Of a stretch of DNA of 37,633 bases, positions 10,032 through 18,305 are shown piece after piece (positions within the stretch are counted from its first letter, which is position 1; each line of letters begins with the position of its first letter). The stretch lies in contig CANRPB010000006.1 of NCBI GenBank assembly GCA_947632415.1, positions 1 to 37,633 on the forward strand, written 5' to 3'. This DNA comes from an uncultured Bacilli bacterium. GTDB taxonomy: Bacteria > Bacillota_I > Bacilli_A > RF39 > UBA660. The position numbers and the translations under genes are program-made. The notes under the pieces are model-generated. The model saw only the letters and a program-made list of their open reading frames with translations, made no database searches and had not been told where the DNA came from.

Positions 10032-10770
10032 TATAAAGTCGCCTAGCGAAATTGAACTTTTGAGGATTGCTGGTAGTATGACTGGTGATGTTCATAATTA
10101 TTTGAAGGATTTTATAAAACCTGGTATTACTACTGGTGAGTTAGATAAGTTAGCGTATGATTATATTTTAAGTCGTGGCGCTACTCCATCTTTTAAGGGT
10201 TATAATGGTTTTCCAGGAACGATATGTACTTCTGTTAATGAGGAAGTTGTTCATGGAATTCCTAGTAATCGTGTTCTTAATGATGGAGATATTATATCTA
10301 TTGATATTGGTGTATGTTATAAAGGATATCATGGTGATTCTGCTTGGACATATCCAGTTGGTAAGATAAGTAAGAGATGTGAAGATTTATTAAAATGGAC
10401 TGAAGAATCTTTATTTGAGGGATTATCTGTTATTAAGGATGGAGCAAGAGTAGGAGATATTGGTTGTGCTGTTAGTAAGCATGCCCATAGACATAATTTA
10501 GGTGTTGTTCGTGAACTAGTTGGACATGGTGTTGGGTCTCATTTACATGAAGAGCCTGATGTTCCTAATTATGGTTTTGCACATACTGGTCCTATTTTAA
10601 AAGAGGGTATGGTTATTGCTGTTGAGCCAATGCTTAATTTAGGTACTCCTAAAGTTTATATTTTAGATGATGATTGGACTATTGTAACAGCTGATAATAA
10701 ACCATCTGCTCACTTTGAGCATACTGTGCTTGTTACGAAGGATGGGTATGAAATTTTAACGAAGAGGTGA
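10018..10770 (+). CDS. map: Methionine aminopeptidase, type I
   Basis: This enzyme removes the initiator methionine. The five metal ligands are visible: Asp in SIDIGV, Asp in [12 protein letters not shown], His in [12 protein letters not shown], Glu in AVEPML and Glu in HFEHTVLV. Length is normal (about 250). The start is uncertain: GTG 10015, ATG 10018 and GTG 10024 are all in frame; aggtg is spaced best for 10024, while ATG is the strongest codon. All choices overlap the end of adk. Placement secY-adk-map-infA is the Firmicutes order. Confidence 0.94.
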   Translation: MFVISIKSPSEIELLRIAGSMTGDVHNYLKDFIKPGITTGELDKLAYDYILSRGATPSFKGYNGFPGTICTSVNEEVVHGIPSNRVLNDGDIISIDIGVCYKGYHGDSAWTYPVGKISKRCEDLLKWTEESLFEGLSVIKDGARVGDIGCAVSKHAHRHNLGVVRELVGHGVGSHLHEEPDVPNYGFAHTGPILKEGMVIAVEPMLNLGTPKVYILDDDWTIVTADNKPSAHFEHTVLVTKDGYEILTKR

Positions 10771-10774
10771 TTTG

Positions 10775-10993
10775 ATGGCAAAGGATGATGTTATTGAAGT
10801 AACTGGTAAGGTTATTGAGGCTTTACCTAATGGTGAATTTAAAGTAGAACTAGAGAATAAACATGTTGTAATTGCTCACGTTTCTGGTAAAATCCGAATG
10901 TATAATATTCGCATTTTACAAGGTGATACGGTTACTCTAGAGTTGTCTACATATGATTTAACACGTGGGCGCATAACCTATAGAAAAAATTAG
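10775..10993 (+). CDS. infA: Translation initiation factor IF-1
   Basis: The ATG at 10775 behind gaggtga gives a 72-residue protein beginning [13 protein letters not shown]; the track's start is the preceding TTG. This is the single S1/OB fold of IF-1, with [26 protein letters not shown] and [16 protein letters not shown]-1 binds the 30S A site during initiation. It is followed at once by rpmJ. Confidence 0.97.
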   Translation: MAKDDVIEVTGKVIEALPNGEFKVELENKHVVIAHVSGKIRMYNIRILQGDTVTLELSTYDLTRGRITYRKN

Positions 10994-11003
10994 GAGGTAT
11001 TTT

Positions 11004-11117
11004 ATGAAAGTAAGAGCATCTGTAAAGAAGATTTGTCCAAAATGTAAAATTATTAGACGTAGGGGAAAGATTTATGTAATCTGTGAGAACCCTAAGCATA
11101 AACAAAGACAAGGTTAA
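11004..11117 (+). CDS. rpmJ: 50S ribosomal protein L36 (too short for the ORF track)
   Basis: A 37-codon ORF starts with ATG behind taggagg and encodes [20 protein letters not shown], ending KHKQRQG. The C-x2-C ... C ... H zinc ligands (CPKC, then CENPKH) identify the zinc-binding form of L36. Length, sequence and the position between infA and rpsM are all canonical. Confidence 0.97.
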   Translation: MKVRASVKKICPKCKIIRRRGKIYVICENPKHKQRQG

Positions 11118-11132
11118 TAGGAGGTGTTTAGT

Positions 11133-11498
11133 ATGGCACGTATTAAAGGTGTTGATGTACCTAATAATAAGAGAGCTGAAATTGCTTTAACTTATATTTA
11201 TGGTATTGGAAGAAGTTTATCGAATAAAATATTGGCTGATGCTAAGGTTGATGTTAATAAGAAGGCTGGAGATTTATCTAATGATGAGTTAGCACGTATT
11301 CGTGATGAAGTTAACAAGTATACGACTGAGGGTGATTTACGTCGTGATGTTAATATGAATATTAAGACTAAGATGGAAATTAATTCTTATCAAGGTACTC
11401 GTCATAAGAAGGGATTGCCTGTTCGTGGACAAAGAACAAATAGAAATGCAAGAACTCGTAAGGGTAAAGGTAAAGTTGTTGCTAATAAGAAGAAATAA
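11133..11498 (+). CDS. rpsM: 30S ribosomal protein S13
   Basis: The ATG at 11133 gives [28 protein letters not shown], the standard S13 N-terminus, at good distance from aggaggtg; the track's start at 11124 adds three residues. The basic tail around [19 protein letters not shown] is diagnostic. The protein is 121 residues. S13 contacts the large subunit and P-site tRNA. Confidence 0.97.
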   Translation: MARIKGVDVPNNKRAEIALTYIYGIGRSLSNKILADAKVDVNKKAGDLSNDELARIRDEVNKYTTEGDLRRDVNMNIKTKMEINSYQGTRHKKGLPVRGQRTNRNARTRKGKGKVVANKKK

Positions 11499-11522
11499 TA
11501 GACTTTAAAGGAGGTTATTGAA

Positions 11523-11906
11523 ATGGCTTATAAATCAAGAAAGCGTAAGGTTAAGAAGAATGTACCACAAGGTAAGGCTTTTATTCACACTACTTTTAAT
11601 AACACTATTGTTACAGTTAGTGATTTAGATGGTAATGTTGTTAGTTGGGCTTCAGCTGGTACTTTAGGATTTAAGGGTAGTAAGAAGTCTACACCGTTTG
11701 CTGCTGGTATGGCTGCAGAGGCTGCTGGTCGTGCTGCTGTTGACATGGGAATGAAGACTGTTAAGGTTTTTGTTAAAGGTTTAGGTTCAGGACGTGAGAC
11801 AGCTATTAGATCACTTCAAACAGCTGGACTTGAAATTGAAACTATATCTGATGTAACACCTATTCCACACAATGGATGTCGTCCACCAAAACGTCCTCGT
11901 GGATAA
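11523..11906 (+). CDS. rpsK: 30S ribosomal protein S11
   Basis: The 127-residue protein has [36 protein letters not shown] and the C-terminal [18 protein letters not shown], all S11 signatures. It lies on the 30S platform by the mRNA exit. aaaggagg is upstream. It is followed 18 bases later by rpoA, as in other bacteria. Confidence 0.98.
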   Translation: MAYKSRKRKVKKNVPQGKAFIHTTFNNTIVTVSDLDGNVVSWASAGTLGFKGSKKSTPFAAGMAAEAAGRAAVDMGMKTVKVFVKGLGSGRETAIRSLQTAGLEIETISDVTPIPHNGCRPPKRPRG

Positions 11907-11924
11907 GAGAAAAGGAGTGTTAGA

Positions 11925-12875
11925 ATGTTAAATTTTGAAAAACCAATGTATAAGATAACTGATTATATTGAGAGTAATAGTTATGGAAAGTTTGAACTTG
12001 AGCCTCTTGAGAGGGGCTTTGGTATTACTTTGGGTAACGCTCTTAGACGTGTAATGTTATCAAGTATGCCTGGTAGCGCTATTGTTGCTTTTAAGGTTGA
12101 TGGCGTTATGCATGAGTTTCAAACTATTGAAGGTATAGTTGAAGATGTTACTACTATTGTTTTGAATTTGAAGAGTGTTGTTGTTAAGAATAATACTGAT
12201 GAGGTTCAAAGGTTAACTATATCTGTTAATGAGGAGAAAACTGTTACGGCAGGTGATATTGTTACTGATGCTGATGTGGAGATTGTTAATCCTGAGCAAG
12301 TAATTTGTACTATTTCTAAGGGTGGTAAGTTAGAGATGGAGTTATTGGTTGCGAATGGACGTGGTTATGTTCCTTCAAATGAGAATAAAATTTTTGTTGA
12401 AGATCAAAAGGCAGGTTTTATTTCTATTGATGCGCTTTATTCTCCAATTGAAAGGGTTAGTTATGATGTTGAGTCTGCCCGTGTTGGACAAGATGCAAGT
12501 TATGATAAGTTGATTATGAATGTTCAAACTAATGGTTCTATTAGACCTGAAGAGGCAATGGCTTTGTCGGCTAAGATTTTGATTGAACATTTGAACATAA
12601 TTACAGATTTAAGTGAGATTGCTGATATGACAGGAATTATGAATGCTAAACAGGAAGATAGTAAGTTGAAAAAGTTGGAAACTTCTATTGATGATTTGGA
12701 TTTCTCAGTTAGGGCTTATAATTGTTTAAAAAGAGCAGGTGTTAATACACTTGGTGATTTGACAGAAAAATCAGAGTTAGAAATGATGAAGATACGTAAT
12801 TTAGGTAAAAAATCTTTAAAGGAAGTTATGGATAAAATTAAAGATATGGGACTTAAATTCCGTGATGATGACTAA
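11925..12875 (+). CDS. rpoA: DNA-directed RNA polymerase subunit alpha
   Basis: The 316-residue protein has both alpha domains. The N-terminal assembly domain shows [23 protein letters not shown] and [16 protein letters not shown]. The C-terminal domain after residue ~250 ([35 protein letters not shown]) contacts UP elements and activators. Length is typical of Bacilli. It lies between rpsK and rplQ as expected. Confidence 0.98.
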   Translation: MLNFEKPMYKITDYIESNSYGKFELEPLERGFGITLGNALRRVMLSSMPGSAIVAFKVDGVMHEFQTIEGIVEDVTTIVLNLKSVVVKNNTDEVQRLTISVNEEKTVTAGDIVTDADVEIVNPEQVICTISKGGKLEMELLVANGRGYVPSNENKIFVEDQKAGFISIDALYSPIERVSYDVESARVGQDASYDKLIMNVQTNGSIRPEEAMALSAKILIEHLNIITDLSEIADMTGIMNAKQEDSKLKKLETSIDDLDFSVRAYNCLKRAGVNTLGDLTEKSELEMMKIRNLGKKSLKEVMDKIKDMGLKFRDDD

Positions 12876-12892
12876 TAGTTAGGAGGATTAAA

Positions 12893-13249
12893 ATGGCTTA
12901 TAGAAAGTTAGGTCGTACTAATAAGCATAGAAGAAGCATGCTTGCTAATTTAACTAGGGACTTAATTAATAATGAAAGAATTGAAACAACTGAAACTAGG
13001 GCTAAGGAAGTTCGTAGGTTTGTTGATAAGATGATTTCTTATGGTAAAGATGGTTCTTTGGTTGCTAGAAGAAAAGCATTGGCTTTTTTACATAATGATA
13101 CAGAAACTGTTAAGAAGGTTTTTGATGATTTGGCTAAAAGGTATGAATCGCGTAATGGTGGTTATACAAGAATCTTAAAATTGAATGAAAGAAGAGGAGA
13201 CGACGCTTTAGTTGTTATTCTTGAATTAGTTGAAGGAGATGCTAAATAA
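12893..13249 (+). CDS. rplQ: 50S ribosomal protein L17
   Basis: The 118-residue protein begins [25 protein letters not shown], the invariant L17 start, and ends [18 protein letters not shown]. It is the last gene of the ribosomal super-operon. Its final codons form the left arm of a terminator hairpin, and the stop codon lies in the loop. Confidence 0.98.
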   Translation: MAYRKLGRTNKHRRSMLANLTRDLINNERIETTETRAKEVRRFVDKMISYGKDGSLVARRKALAFLHNDTETVKKVFDDLAKRYESRNGGYTRILKLNERRGDDALVVILELVEGDAK

Positions 13250-13264
13250 GCGTCTTTTTTTCTT
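13236..13264 (+). terminator. Intrinsic terminator of the ribosomal super-operon
   Basis: AGATGC pairs with GCGTCT (one G-U pair) around a seven-base loop TAAATAA, followed by a T-rich run. The rplQ stop codon (TAA) sits inside the loop, so a ribosome finishing rplQ would cover the hairpin. Confidence 0.75.
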
Positions 13265-13284
13265 TTGCTAAGGTAAGTTTTTTG

Positions 13285-13311
13285 AAAGATAATTTAATTT
13301 ATCTTTTTTTT
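13285..13311 (+). terminator. Second, AT-only terminator-like hairpin after rplQ
   Basis: AAAGATAA pairs with TTATCTTT over a six-base loop and runs into eight or more Ts. It lies ~25 bases past the first terminator and could catch read-through before the ECF operon. The stem is nearly all A-T, so it is weaker. Confidence 0.45.
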
Positions 13312-13379
13312 GTATATTTACATTTTTGTTTTTTTAATTTTTGTTTTTTGAAAAATTTATTTTTTCTTTTTTTGTTTTG

Positions 13380-13408
13380 TTGTAAAAAAAAAGTATTTAT
13401 ATTAAAAT
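13380..13408 (+). promoter_or_regulatory. Possible sigma-A promoter of the ECF operon
   Basis: TTGTAA and TAAAAT are separated by 17 bases, 20 bases upstream of the ecfA1 ATG at 13428. The surrounding T- and A-tracts make chance matches likely, so this is tentative. Two terminators upstream imply that a promoter is needed about here. Confidence 0.4.
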
Positions 13409-13427
13409 GTGTATAAGGGTGGTAGTT

Positions 13428-14219
13428 ATGGATAATATGATTGTTATTAATAATTTAAAGTTTCGTTATGATGATAGTGTTATTTTTAATGACTTTAATT
13501 TATCTATAAAGAATGGTTCTTTTACTACTCTTGTTGGAAGTAATGGAAGTGGGAAGAGTACATTGGTTAGGCTTTTGACTGGTTTACTTAAGTTTGATGG
13601 TTCTATTTTCATTGATGGTTTGTCTTTAGATAATTATAATATTTCTTTGATTAGAGATCGTATTGGTGTTGTTTTTCAGGATGTTGATGATGTTATTGTT
13701 GGTAGTACAGTTTTTGATGATTTGATTTCGGCTATTGGTAATGGGGATTATTCTAATGTCAATGACATTGTTTCTTATTTAGGTATTGGTCATTTGCTTA
13801 ATAAGTCTTTTTGTGAGTTAAGTTTTGGTGAAAGACAGGTTGTCTTGCTTGCTAAGGCTATTTTAAAGAGGCCTAAGTTACTTATTTTTGATGATGCTTT
13901 TTCTATGATTGATTCTGTTACTAGAGGTAAGATTTTTGAGTTATTAAGGCTTGTTAATAGGGATTTTGGTGTTACTATTCTTAATATTACTAGTGAAATT
14001 GATGAGTCTTTGTATGGTGATTTTATTATTTTGATGGATGATGGACATGTTGTTTTGTCTGGTACTAAGGATTTTATTTATAAGCAAGAAAAGTTATTGA
14101 AGGGTATGGGTATTAGTTTGCCTTTTATGGTTGATTTATCTAAGCGGTTATCTTATTATGATTTAGTGGATGGTTTTGTTTTTGATATGAATGAGATGAT
14201 TGATGCTTTATGGAAGTAA
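13428..14219 (+). CDS. ecfA1: ECF transporter ATPase EcfA1 (degenerate catalytic motifs)
   Basis: First of the two ABC ATPases of an energy-coupling-factor vitamin/metal importer. Start chosen at ATG 13428 behind aagggtgg; the track start at 13407 is too early. Walker A GSNGSGKST is at ~37-45, the Q-loop is GVVFQDVDDVIVG, and the signature is LSFGERQ. Two key residues are changed: Walker B ends IFDDA, so the catalytic Glu is Asp, and the switch region reads NITSEID where the family has ITHDMD, so the His is Ser. The ATP-hydrolysing role may therefore lie mostly with the partner. It overlaps ecfA2 by 10 bases. Confidence 0.9.
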   Translation: MDNMIVINNLKFRYDDSVIFNDFNLSIKNGSFTTLVGSNGSGKSTLVRLLTGLLKFDGSIFIDGLSLDNYNISLIRDRIGVVFQDVDDVIVGSTVFDDLISAIGNGDYSNVNDIVSYLGIGHLLNKSFCELSFGERQVVLLAKAILKRPKLLIFDDAFSMIDSVTRGKIFELLRLVNRDFGVTILNITSEIDESLYGDFIILMDDGHVVLSGTKDFIYKQEKLLKGMGISLPFMVDLSKRLSYYDLVDGFVFDMNEMIDALWK

Positions 14220-15019
14220 AGGTTAGGGATGTTTCTTTTTCATATGATGATAAATTGATTATTGATAATTTTTCTTGTGAATTTAAGAGTAATAAAATTA
14301 GTGCTTTTGTTGGTGGTAATGGTAGTGGTAAGTCGACTTTATTGAAGCTTATTGATGGTTTGCTTGTTCCTATTAATGGTTATGTGAAGCTTGGTAGTGT
14401 TAATTTTAGTGTGAATAATTCTTATCCTTGTAGAGGTAAAGTTGGTTTTTTGTTTCAATTTGTTGATAGGCAAATTTTTAATAAGTCTGTTTATGATGAG
14501 ATTAAAGTTGGTTATAAGGGTCTTGATTTTGATAAAAGGGTTATTGATGTTATTAATATGGTTGGTCTTAATGAGAGTTTTTTGTATAAAGATCCTTATA
14601 AAATTAGTAGTAGTGAGAGAAGAAGGTTAGGGCTTGCTTGTGTTCTTATTCATGATCCTGATGTTGTTATTCTTGATGAACCTTTTATTGGTCTTGATAG
14701 TAGGGGTAAGAATGATTTTTTGAGGCTTATTAAGGTTCTTAAGAAGGATTTTGGTAAGACAATTATTGTTGTTAGTCAGGACGTTGATTTTTTGCACAAG
14801 TTTGTTGATTATGTTTATTTGATAAAGGATGGTAGTATTTTTTTAGAGGGAGATAAGTATGATGTTTTTTCTAATGAGCTTGCTATGAAAAGTTGTGGGC
14901 TTAAGGTTCCTGATGTTTTGCATTTTTCTAATTTGGTTTTAGAGAATAAGAATGTTAAAATTGGTTATAGGGATGAGATTAATGATTTGATAAAGGATGT
15001 GTATAGATATGTTAAGTAA
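14210..15019 (+). CDS. ecfA2: ECF transporter ATPase EcfA2 (switch His replaced)
   Basis: The second ATPase of the ECF module, 269 residues, is read from an ATG overlapping the end of ecfA1. Walker A GGNGSGKST, Q-loop GFLFQFVDRQIFN and a complete Walker B VVILDEPFIGLD are visible. The signature is ISSSERR rather than LSGGQ. The switch segment reads VVSQDVD where VTHxMD is usual, so the conserved His is Gln. The gene shows the strong G+T bias of its neighbours. The EcfA1-EcfA2-EcfT order next to truA is the standard Bacilli arrangement. Confidence 0.9.
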   Translation: MEVKVRDVSFSYDDKLIIDNFSCEFKSNKISAFVGGNGSGKSTLLKLIDGLLVPINGYVKLGSVNFSVNNSYPCRGKVGFLFQFVDRQIFNKSVYDEIKVGYKGLDFDKRVIDVINMVGLNESFLYKDPYKISSSERRRLGLACVLIHDPDVVILDEPFIGLDSRGKNDFLRLIKVLKKDFGKTIIVVSQDVDFLHKFVDYVYLIKDGSIFLEGDKYDVFSNELAMKSCGLKVPDVLHFSNLVLENKNVKIGYRDEINDLIKDVYRYVK

Positions 15020-15710
15020 TTTTTCTTTGTATTATAATTGTTCTTCTAAGATTCATTCATTAAATCCTTTGTGTAAAATTTTGGCTTTTCTTATTTTTTC
15101 TTTTATGTCTTTTATGTGTTTTCATTTTAATGTGTTGGTATCTTTGTTTTTGGTTTTGGTTTTTATTGTAGGTATTTCTAATATTCCTTTTAGTGTTTAT
15201 TTTAAAAGAATTTGGAGTTTAAAGTATTTGTTTTTGGTTTTGTTTTTACTTTGTTTTGTTTTAAGTCGTAATTTTTCTTTTAGTTTTTTTCTTGTTTGTA
15301 AATTGGTTTTGTTTGTTTTGTATGTTCTTGGTTTTGTTATGACTACTAAGATTGATGATATGGCTCTTGGTTTTTCTTATTTATTTAGGTTTGTTGATGT
15401 TTTTGGTTTTTCTGCTTATAGTGTTGCGGTTAGTTTTTCTCTTATTTTTTACTTTTTACCTTGTTTAGTTTTTGAGTATAAACGGATTAAAATGGCTTGT
15501 GTTAGTCGTGGTGTTTCTTTTAATGGTAGTGTTTTTGCTTTGTTTAAATTGGCCTTTTTATCTTCGATTAAGCGTTTGGATATGATTAGGTGTTCAATGT
15601 TGGTTTCGAGTAGTATTCGTGGGTTTAGGTGGCATTTTAATGATATTTATATGATTGTTTGTCATTTGGCGGTATTGGTATTGATATTGGTTAGAGGGGT
15701 GACTTTGTGA
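15009..15710 (+). CDS. ecfT: ECF transporter transmembrane subunit EcfT
   Basis: This is the membrane subunit that couples the two ATPases to exchangeable substrate-binding S proteins. Of ~233 residues most are hydrophobic, with about five membrane segments starting at LNPLCKILAFLIFSFM. The two coupling-helix motifs, normally Ala-Arg-Gly, appear as SRG (ACVSRGVSFNG) and IRG (SSSIRGFRW). The ATG at 15009 is preferred over 14997 because aaagga is correctly spaced only for it. The stop overlaps the truA GTG. No S component is nearby, so the substrate is unknown. Confidence 0.88.
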   Translation: MLSNFSLYYNCSSKIHSLNPLCKILAFLIFSFMSFMCFHFNVLVSLFLVLVFIVGISNIPFSVYFKRIWSLKYLFLVLFLLCFVLSRNFSFSFFLVCKLVLFVLYVLGFVMTTKIDDMALGFSYLFRFVDVFGFSAYSVAVSFSLIFYFLPCLVFEYKRIKMACVSRGVSFNGSVFALFKLAFLSSIKRLDMIRCSMLVSSSIRGFRWHFNDIYMIVCHLAVLVLILVRGVTL

Positions 15711-16438
15711 GATATTTGATTACTTTTTCTTATGATGGTTCTAAGTATAATGGTTATCAGAAGCAACCAACTGGTTCTACTATTCAGGGAAAGTTGGAGG
15801 ATGTTTTGGAACTTATTAGTGGCACTAAGGTCGGTGTTGTTGCGAGTGGGAGGACGGATGCTTTGGTTCATGCTTTGAATCAGAAGGCTCATTTTGATTT
15901 GGATATGGATATAAGTTGCGAAAAGTTGATTAAGGCTTTTAATGGCTTGTTGCCTAAGGATATTTATGTTAAGGATTGTGTTGTTGTTAATTCTAGTTTT
16001 CATGCTAGGTATAGTGTTAAGAGTAAGGAGTATATGTATGTAATTAATACTGGTGAGTATAATCCGATTATGAAAGATTATGTTTTTCAGTATAATAGAA
16101 GGCTTGATCTTGGTGTTATGAGGGAGGCTTTGAAGTATTTTTGTGGTGTTCATGATTTTAGGTCTTTTACGGCTGGTAGTGATGTTCGTGATAATTATGA
16201 GAGAGAGATTTTTAAGGCGGATATTGAAGTTTATGGTGATATAGTTATTATTTCTTTTTTGGGGACTGGTTTTATGAGATATATGGTTAGGAATATGGTT
16301 GGTACACTTATTGATATTAGTGAAGGTAAGTTTCTCCCTTCTGATTTATCTATTATGTTTGGTGCTTGTGATAGAAAAAGTGCGGGTAGGTGTGCGCCTG
16401 CGTGTGGTTTGTATTTGAAGGATGTTTTGTATATATGA
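15707..16438 (+). CDS. truA: tRNA pseudouridine(38-40) synthase TruA
   Basis: TruA makes pseudouridine at positions 38-40 of the tRNA anticodon arm. The GTG start overlaps the ecfT stop. Conserved elements are FSYDGSKYNGYQKQPTGSTIQG, the catalytic Asp in SGRTDALVHALNQ, AKxYxY-like KSKEYMYVINTG, and DFRSF. The family motif is RTDAGVHA; here the Gly is Leu, while the Asp is kept. Length (243) is normal. The position between ecfT and rplM is typical, but a phosphoesterase gene has been inserted after it. Confidence 0.94.
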   Translation: MRYLITFSYDGSKYNGYQKQPTGSTIQGKLEDVLELISGTKVGVVASGRTDALVHALNQKAHFDLDMDISCEKLIKAFNGLLPKDIYVKDCVVVNSSFHARYSVKSKEYMYVINTGEYNPIMKDYVFQYNRRLDLGVMREALKYFCGVHDFRSFTAGSDVRDNYEREIFKADIEVYGDIVIISFLGTGFMRYMVRNMVGTLIDISEGKFLPSDLSIMFGACDRKSAGRCAPACGLYLKDVLYI

Positions 16439-17244
16439 GATTAGTTGTTGTTAGTGATATTCATGGTAATTTACCTGCTTTAGAGAAGGCGTTTGATTTT
16501 ATTGAGAAACTAAAAATTGATGGTATTATATGGTGTGGTGATTATATTACTGATATTTTGTTGTCGTCGGAGGTTTTGGAGTTTATTCGTCTTAAGAATG
16601 AGAAGTATAGGCATTGGATGATTAAGGGTAATAGGGAGGATTATATTATTGATTTTCATAATGGTAGGAGTAAGGATTTTAGTGATGTTGATGTTACGGG
16701 TAGTTTGATGTTAACGTATAATTCTTTGAGTCGTTCGGATATTAATTATATTTCTAGTTTGCCTGATCATGTTGTTGTTGATATTAAGGGGTGTCCTAAG
16801 ATTTATGTTAGTCATAAACTTAGTAGTAATGTTGATTATAAGTATCATGTTTTTGGTCATGTTCATAAGCAGTGTTTGTTTGTGAAGGATGGTACTTGTT
16901 TTATTAATCCTGGTAGTGTTGGGCAGTGTTTTTCTGGTAAGCCTGGTTTGGAGTTTGCTATTATGGAGCTTATTGATGGTGAGTGGTCGAGTCATTTTTA
17001 TCATATGAATTATAATTTGGAGTATGTTGTTAAGTTTATTAGAAATAGTGATTTGGCTACTTGTAAGATTCATTGGGCTGATGTTTTGGTTAGAACTTTG
17101 GTTTCTGGTCATGATTATATTGATGATTATATTAATATTGCTCGTCGTGTTGCGAGTTCTAATGGTTTTGATGGTAAGTATCTTGGTAATATTCCTAATA
17201 AGGTTTGGGATTATGTTTATAATAATTTAGATGATTTGAAGTAG
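16435..17244 (+). CDS. Calcineurin-like metallophosphoesterase (YfcE/MJ0936-like)
   Basis: The real start is the ATG at 16435, overlapping the truA stop (ATGA); the track's 16390 lies within truA. The 269-residue protein shows the whole dinuclear metal motif set: SDIHGN (Asp, His), CGDY, KGNRED (Asn, Arg, Glu), SHK, and FGHVHKQ, followed by NPGSVGQ. Members act as phosphodiesterases or phosphatases on small substrates; the substrate cannot be read from sequence. The C-terminal ~90 residues after the fold are an extension. The overlap with truA suggests co-transcription with the ECF-truA operon. Confidence 0.87.
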   Translation: MRLVVVSDIHGNLPALEKAFDFIEKLKIDGIIWCGDYITDILLSSEVLEFIRLKNEKYRHWMIKGNREDYIIDFHNGRSKDFSDVDVTGSLMLTYNSLSRSDINYISSLPDHVVVDIKGCPKIYVSHKLSSNVDYKYHVFGHVHKQCLFVKDGTCFINPGSVGQCFSGKPGLEFAIMELIDGEWSSHFYHMNYNLEYVVKFIRNSDLATCKIHWADVLVRTLVSGHDYIDDYINIARRVASSNGFDGKYLGNIPNKVWDYVYNNLDDLK

Positions 17245-17271
17245 TTTTAGTAATTTTAGTTGTATTTTTGG

Positions 17272-17300
17272 TTGACTTTATTTGGTATTTCTAGTACAAT
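17272..17300 (+). promoter_or_regulatory. Strong sigma-A promoter of rplM-rpsI
   Basis: TTGACT, 17 bases, TACAAT, about 80 bases before the rplM ATG. It is a near-consensus vegetative promoter, followed by a structured leader. Confidence 0.78.
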
Positions 17301-17306
17301 TTTATT

Positions 17307-17380
17307 TGGTACATTTTGTTTATCCCACATTGATAGACCTTGGGACAGTCTATTGAATGTAATGGAGAAAGGAAATTTTT
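17307..17380 (+). promoter_or_regulatory. Structured rplM 5' leader, L13-leader-like
   Basis: A two-part stem is visible: ACATT pairs with AATGT and, inside it, TAGAC with GTCTA around the loop CTTGGGACA. TCCCA upstream of the stem is complementary to TGGGA within that loop, so a pseudoknot is possible. An L13 leader family (autoregulatory ribosomal-protein leader of low-GC Gram-positives) is known at this exact place, upstream of rplM-rpsI. I infer membership from position and structure; no alignment was run. Confidence 0.6.
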
Positions 17381-17809
17381 ATGAAAGATTCGTATATGCA
17401 AAAAAAGGAAGATATTGTTCGTAATTGGTATGTTATCGATGCTGAAGGTAAGAATTTAGGTCGTGTAGCAACTCGTGCGGCTCATATCTTAAGAGGTAAG
17501 CATAAGCCTACTTTTACTCCTCATGTTGATTGTGGAGATTATGTTATTATCGTTAATGCTTCAAAGGTTAATTTAACTGGTAATAAGCTTGATGATAAGA
17601 TTTATTATAATCATAGTGGATACACTGGTGGTTTACGCGAGAGAACAGCTCGTGAAATGAAAGAAAAATATTCTGTTGAGATGATTGAAAGAGCAGTTAA
17701 AGGAATGCTTCCAAAGGGAAGGTTAGGACGAGCTACTTATAAGAAGTTATTTGTTTATGAAGGTAGCGAGCATCCTCATATGGCTCAAAAGCCAATTAAG
17801 ATGGACTAA
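17381..17809 (+). CDS. rplM: 50S ribosomal protein L13
   Basis: The 142-residue protein has [20 protein letters not shown], the typical L13 start, and [27 protein letters not shown] near the end. It begins with MKDSYMQKK behind gagaaagga. L13 is an early assembly protein. It forms its own operon with rpsI, with its own promoter and leader. Confidence 0.98.
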   Translation: MKDSYMQKKEDIVRNWYVIDAEGKNLGRVATRAAHILRGKHKPTFTPHVDCGDYVIIVNASKVNLTGNKLDDKIYYNHSGYTGGLRERTAREMKEKYSVEMIERAVKGMLPKGRLGRATYKKLFVYEGSEHPHMAQKPIKMD

Positions 17810-17821
17810 GGAGGGTTTTAA

Positions 17822-18238
17822 ATGGCAGATAAGAGAGTTTTTTTAGGAACAGGTAGAAGAAAGTCTTCTGTTGCTCAGGTTAAGATGGTTCCTGGTAAGG
17901 GTAAAATTACTGTTAATGGCAGAGATGTTAGAGAGTTCTTTCCATATGAAACTAATGTTATGGATTTAAAACAACCTTTAGTTGCTACTGGAACAGAGGA
18001 GTCTTTTGATATTGATGTTAAGGTTAATGGTGGTGGATTTACTGGCCAGACTGGTGCTATTAGATTGGGTATAACTAGGGCTTTGTTGGTTTATGATAAG
18101 GCTAATGAAGATAGTGAGAATAGTTATAAGAAGATTTTAAAGAGAGAGGGTTTTATTACTAGAGATCCTCGTTGTAAAGAGCGTAAAAAACCTGGTCTTA
18201 AAGCTGCAAGACGTGCTCCACAATTTTCTAAGAGATAA
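17822..18238 (+). CDS. rpsI: 30S ribosomal protein S9
   Basis: The 138-residue protein shows [19 protein letters not shown] and the invariant tail [17 protein letters not shown], whose last Arg reaches the P-site tRNA. aggagg overlaps the end of rplM. It is the last gene of the operon and is followed at once by a terminator. Confidence 0.98.
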   Translation: MADKRVFLGTGRRKSSVAQVKMVPGKGKITVNGRDVREFFPYETNVMDLKQPLVATGTEESFDIDVKVNGGGFTGQTGAIRLGITRALLVYDKANEDSENSYKKILKREGFITRDPRCKERKKPGLKAARRAPQFSKR

Positions 18239-18249
18239 TTTTTCTTTAT

Positions 18250-18275
18250 ACCTCATATGTTTATGGGGTTTTTTG
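18250..18275 (+). terminator. Terminator of rplM-rpsI
   Basis: ACCTCAT pairs with ATGGGGT (one G-U pair) over a six-base loop, followed by a run of Ts. It begins 12 bases after the rpsI stop. Confidence 0.72.
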
Positions 18276-18281
18276 TTTAAT

Positions 18282-18305
18282 AAAAAAAGACTTTTTTAGT
18301 CTTTT
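18282..18305 (-). terminator. Terminator of the lipoprotein gene (possibly bidirectional)
   Basis: AAAAGACT pairs with AGTCTTTT around five bases. Read on the minus strand it starts at the lipoprotein stop codon and ends in a T run; read on the plus strand it may back up the rpsI terminator. Confidence 0.62.
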
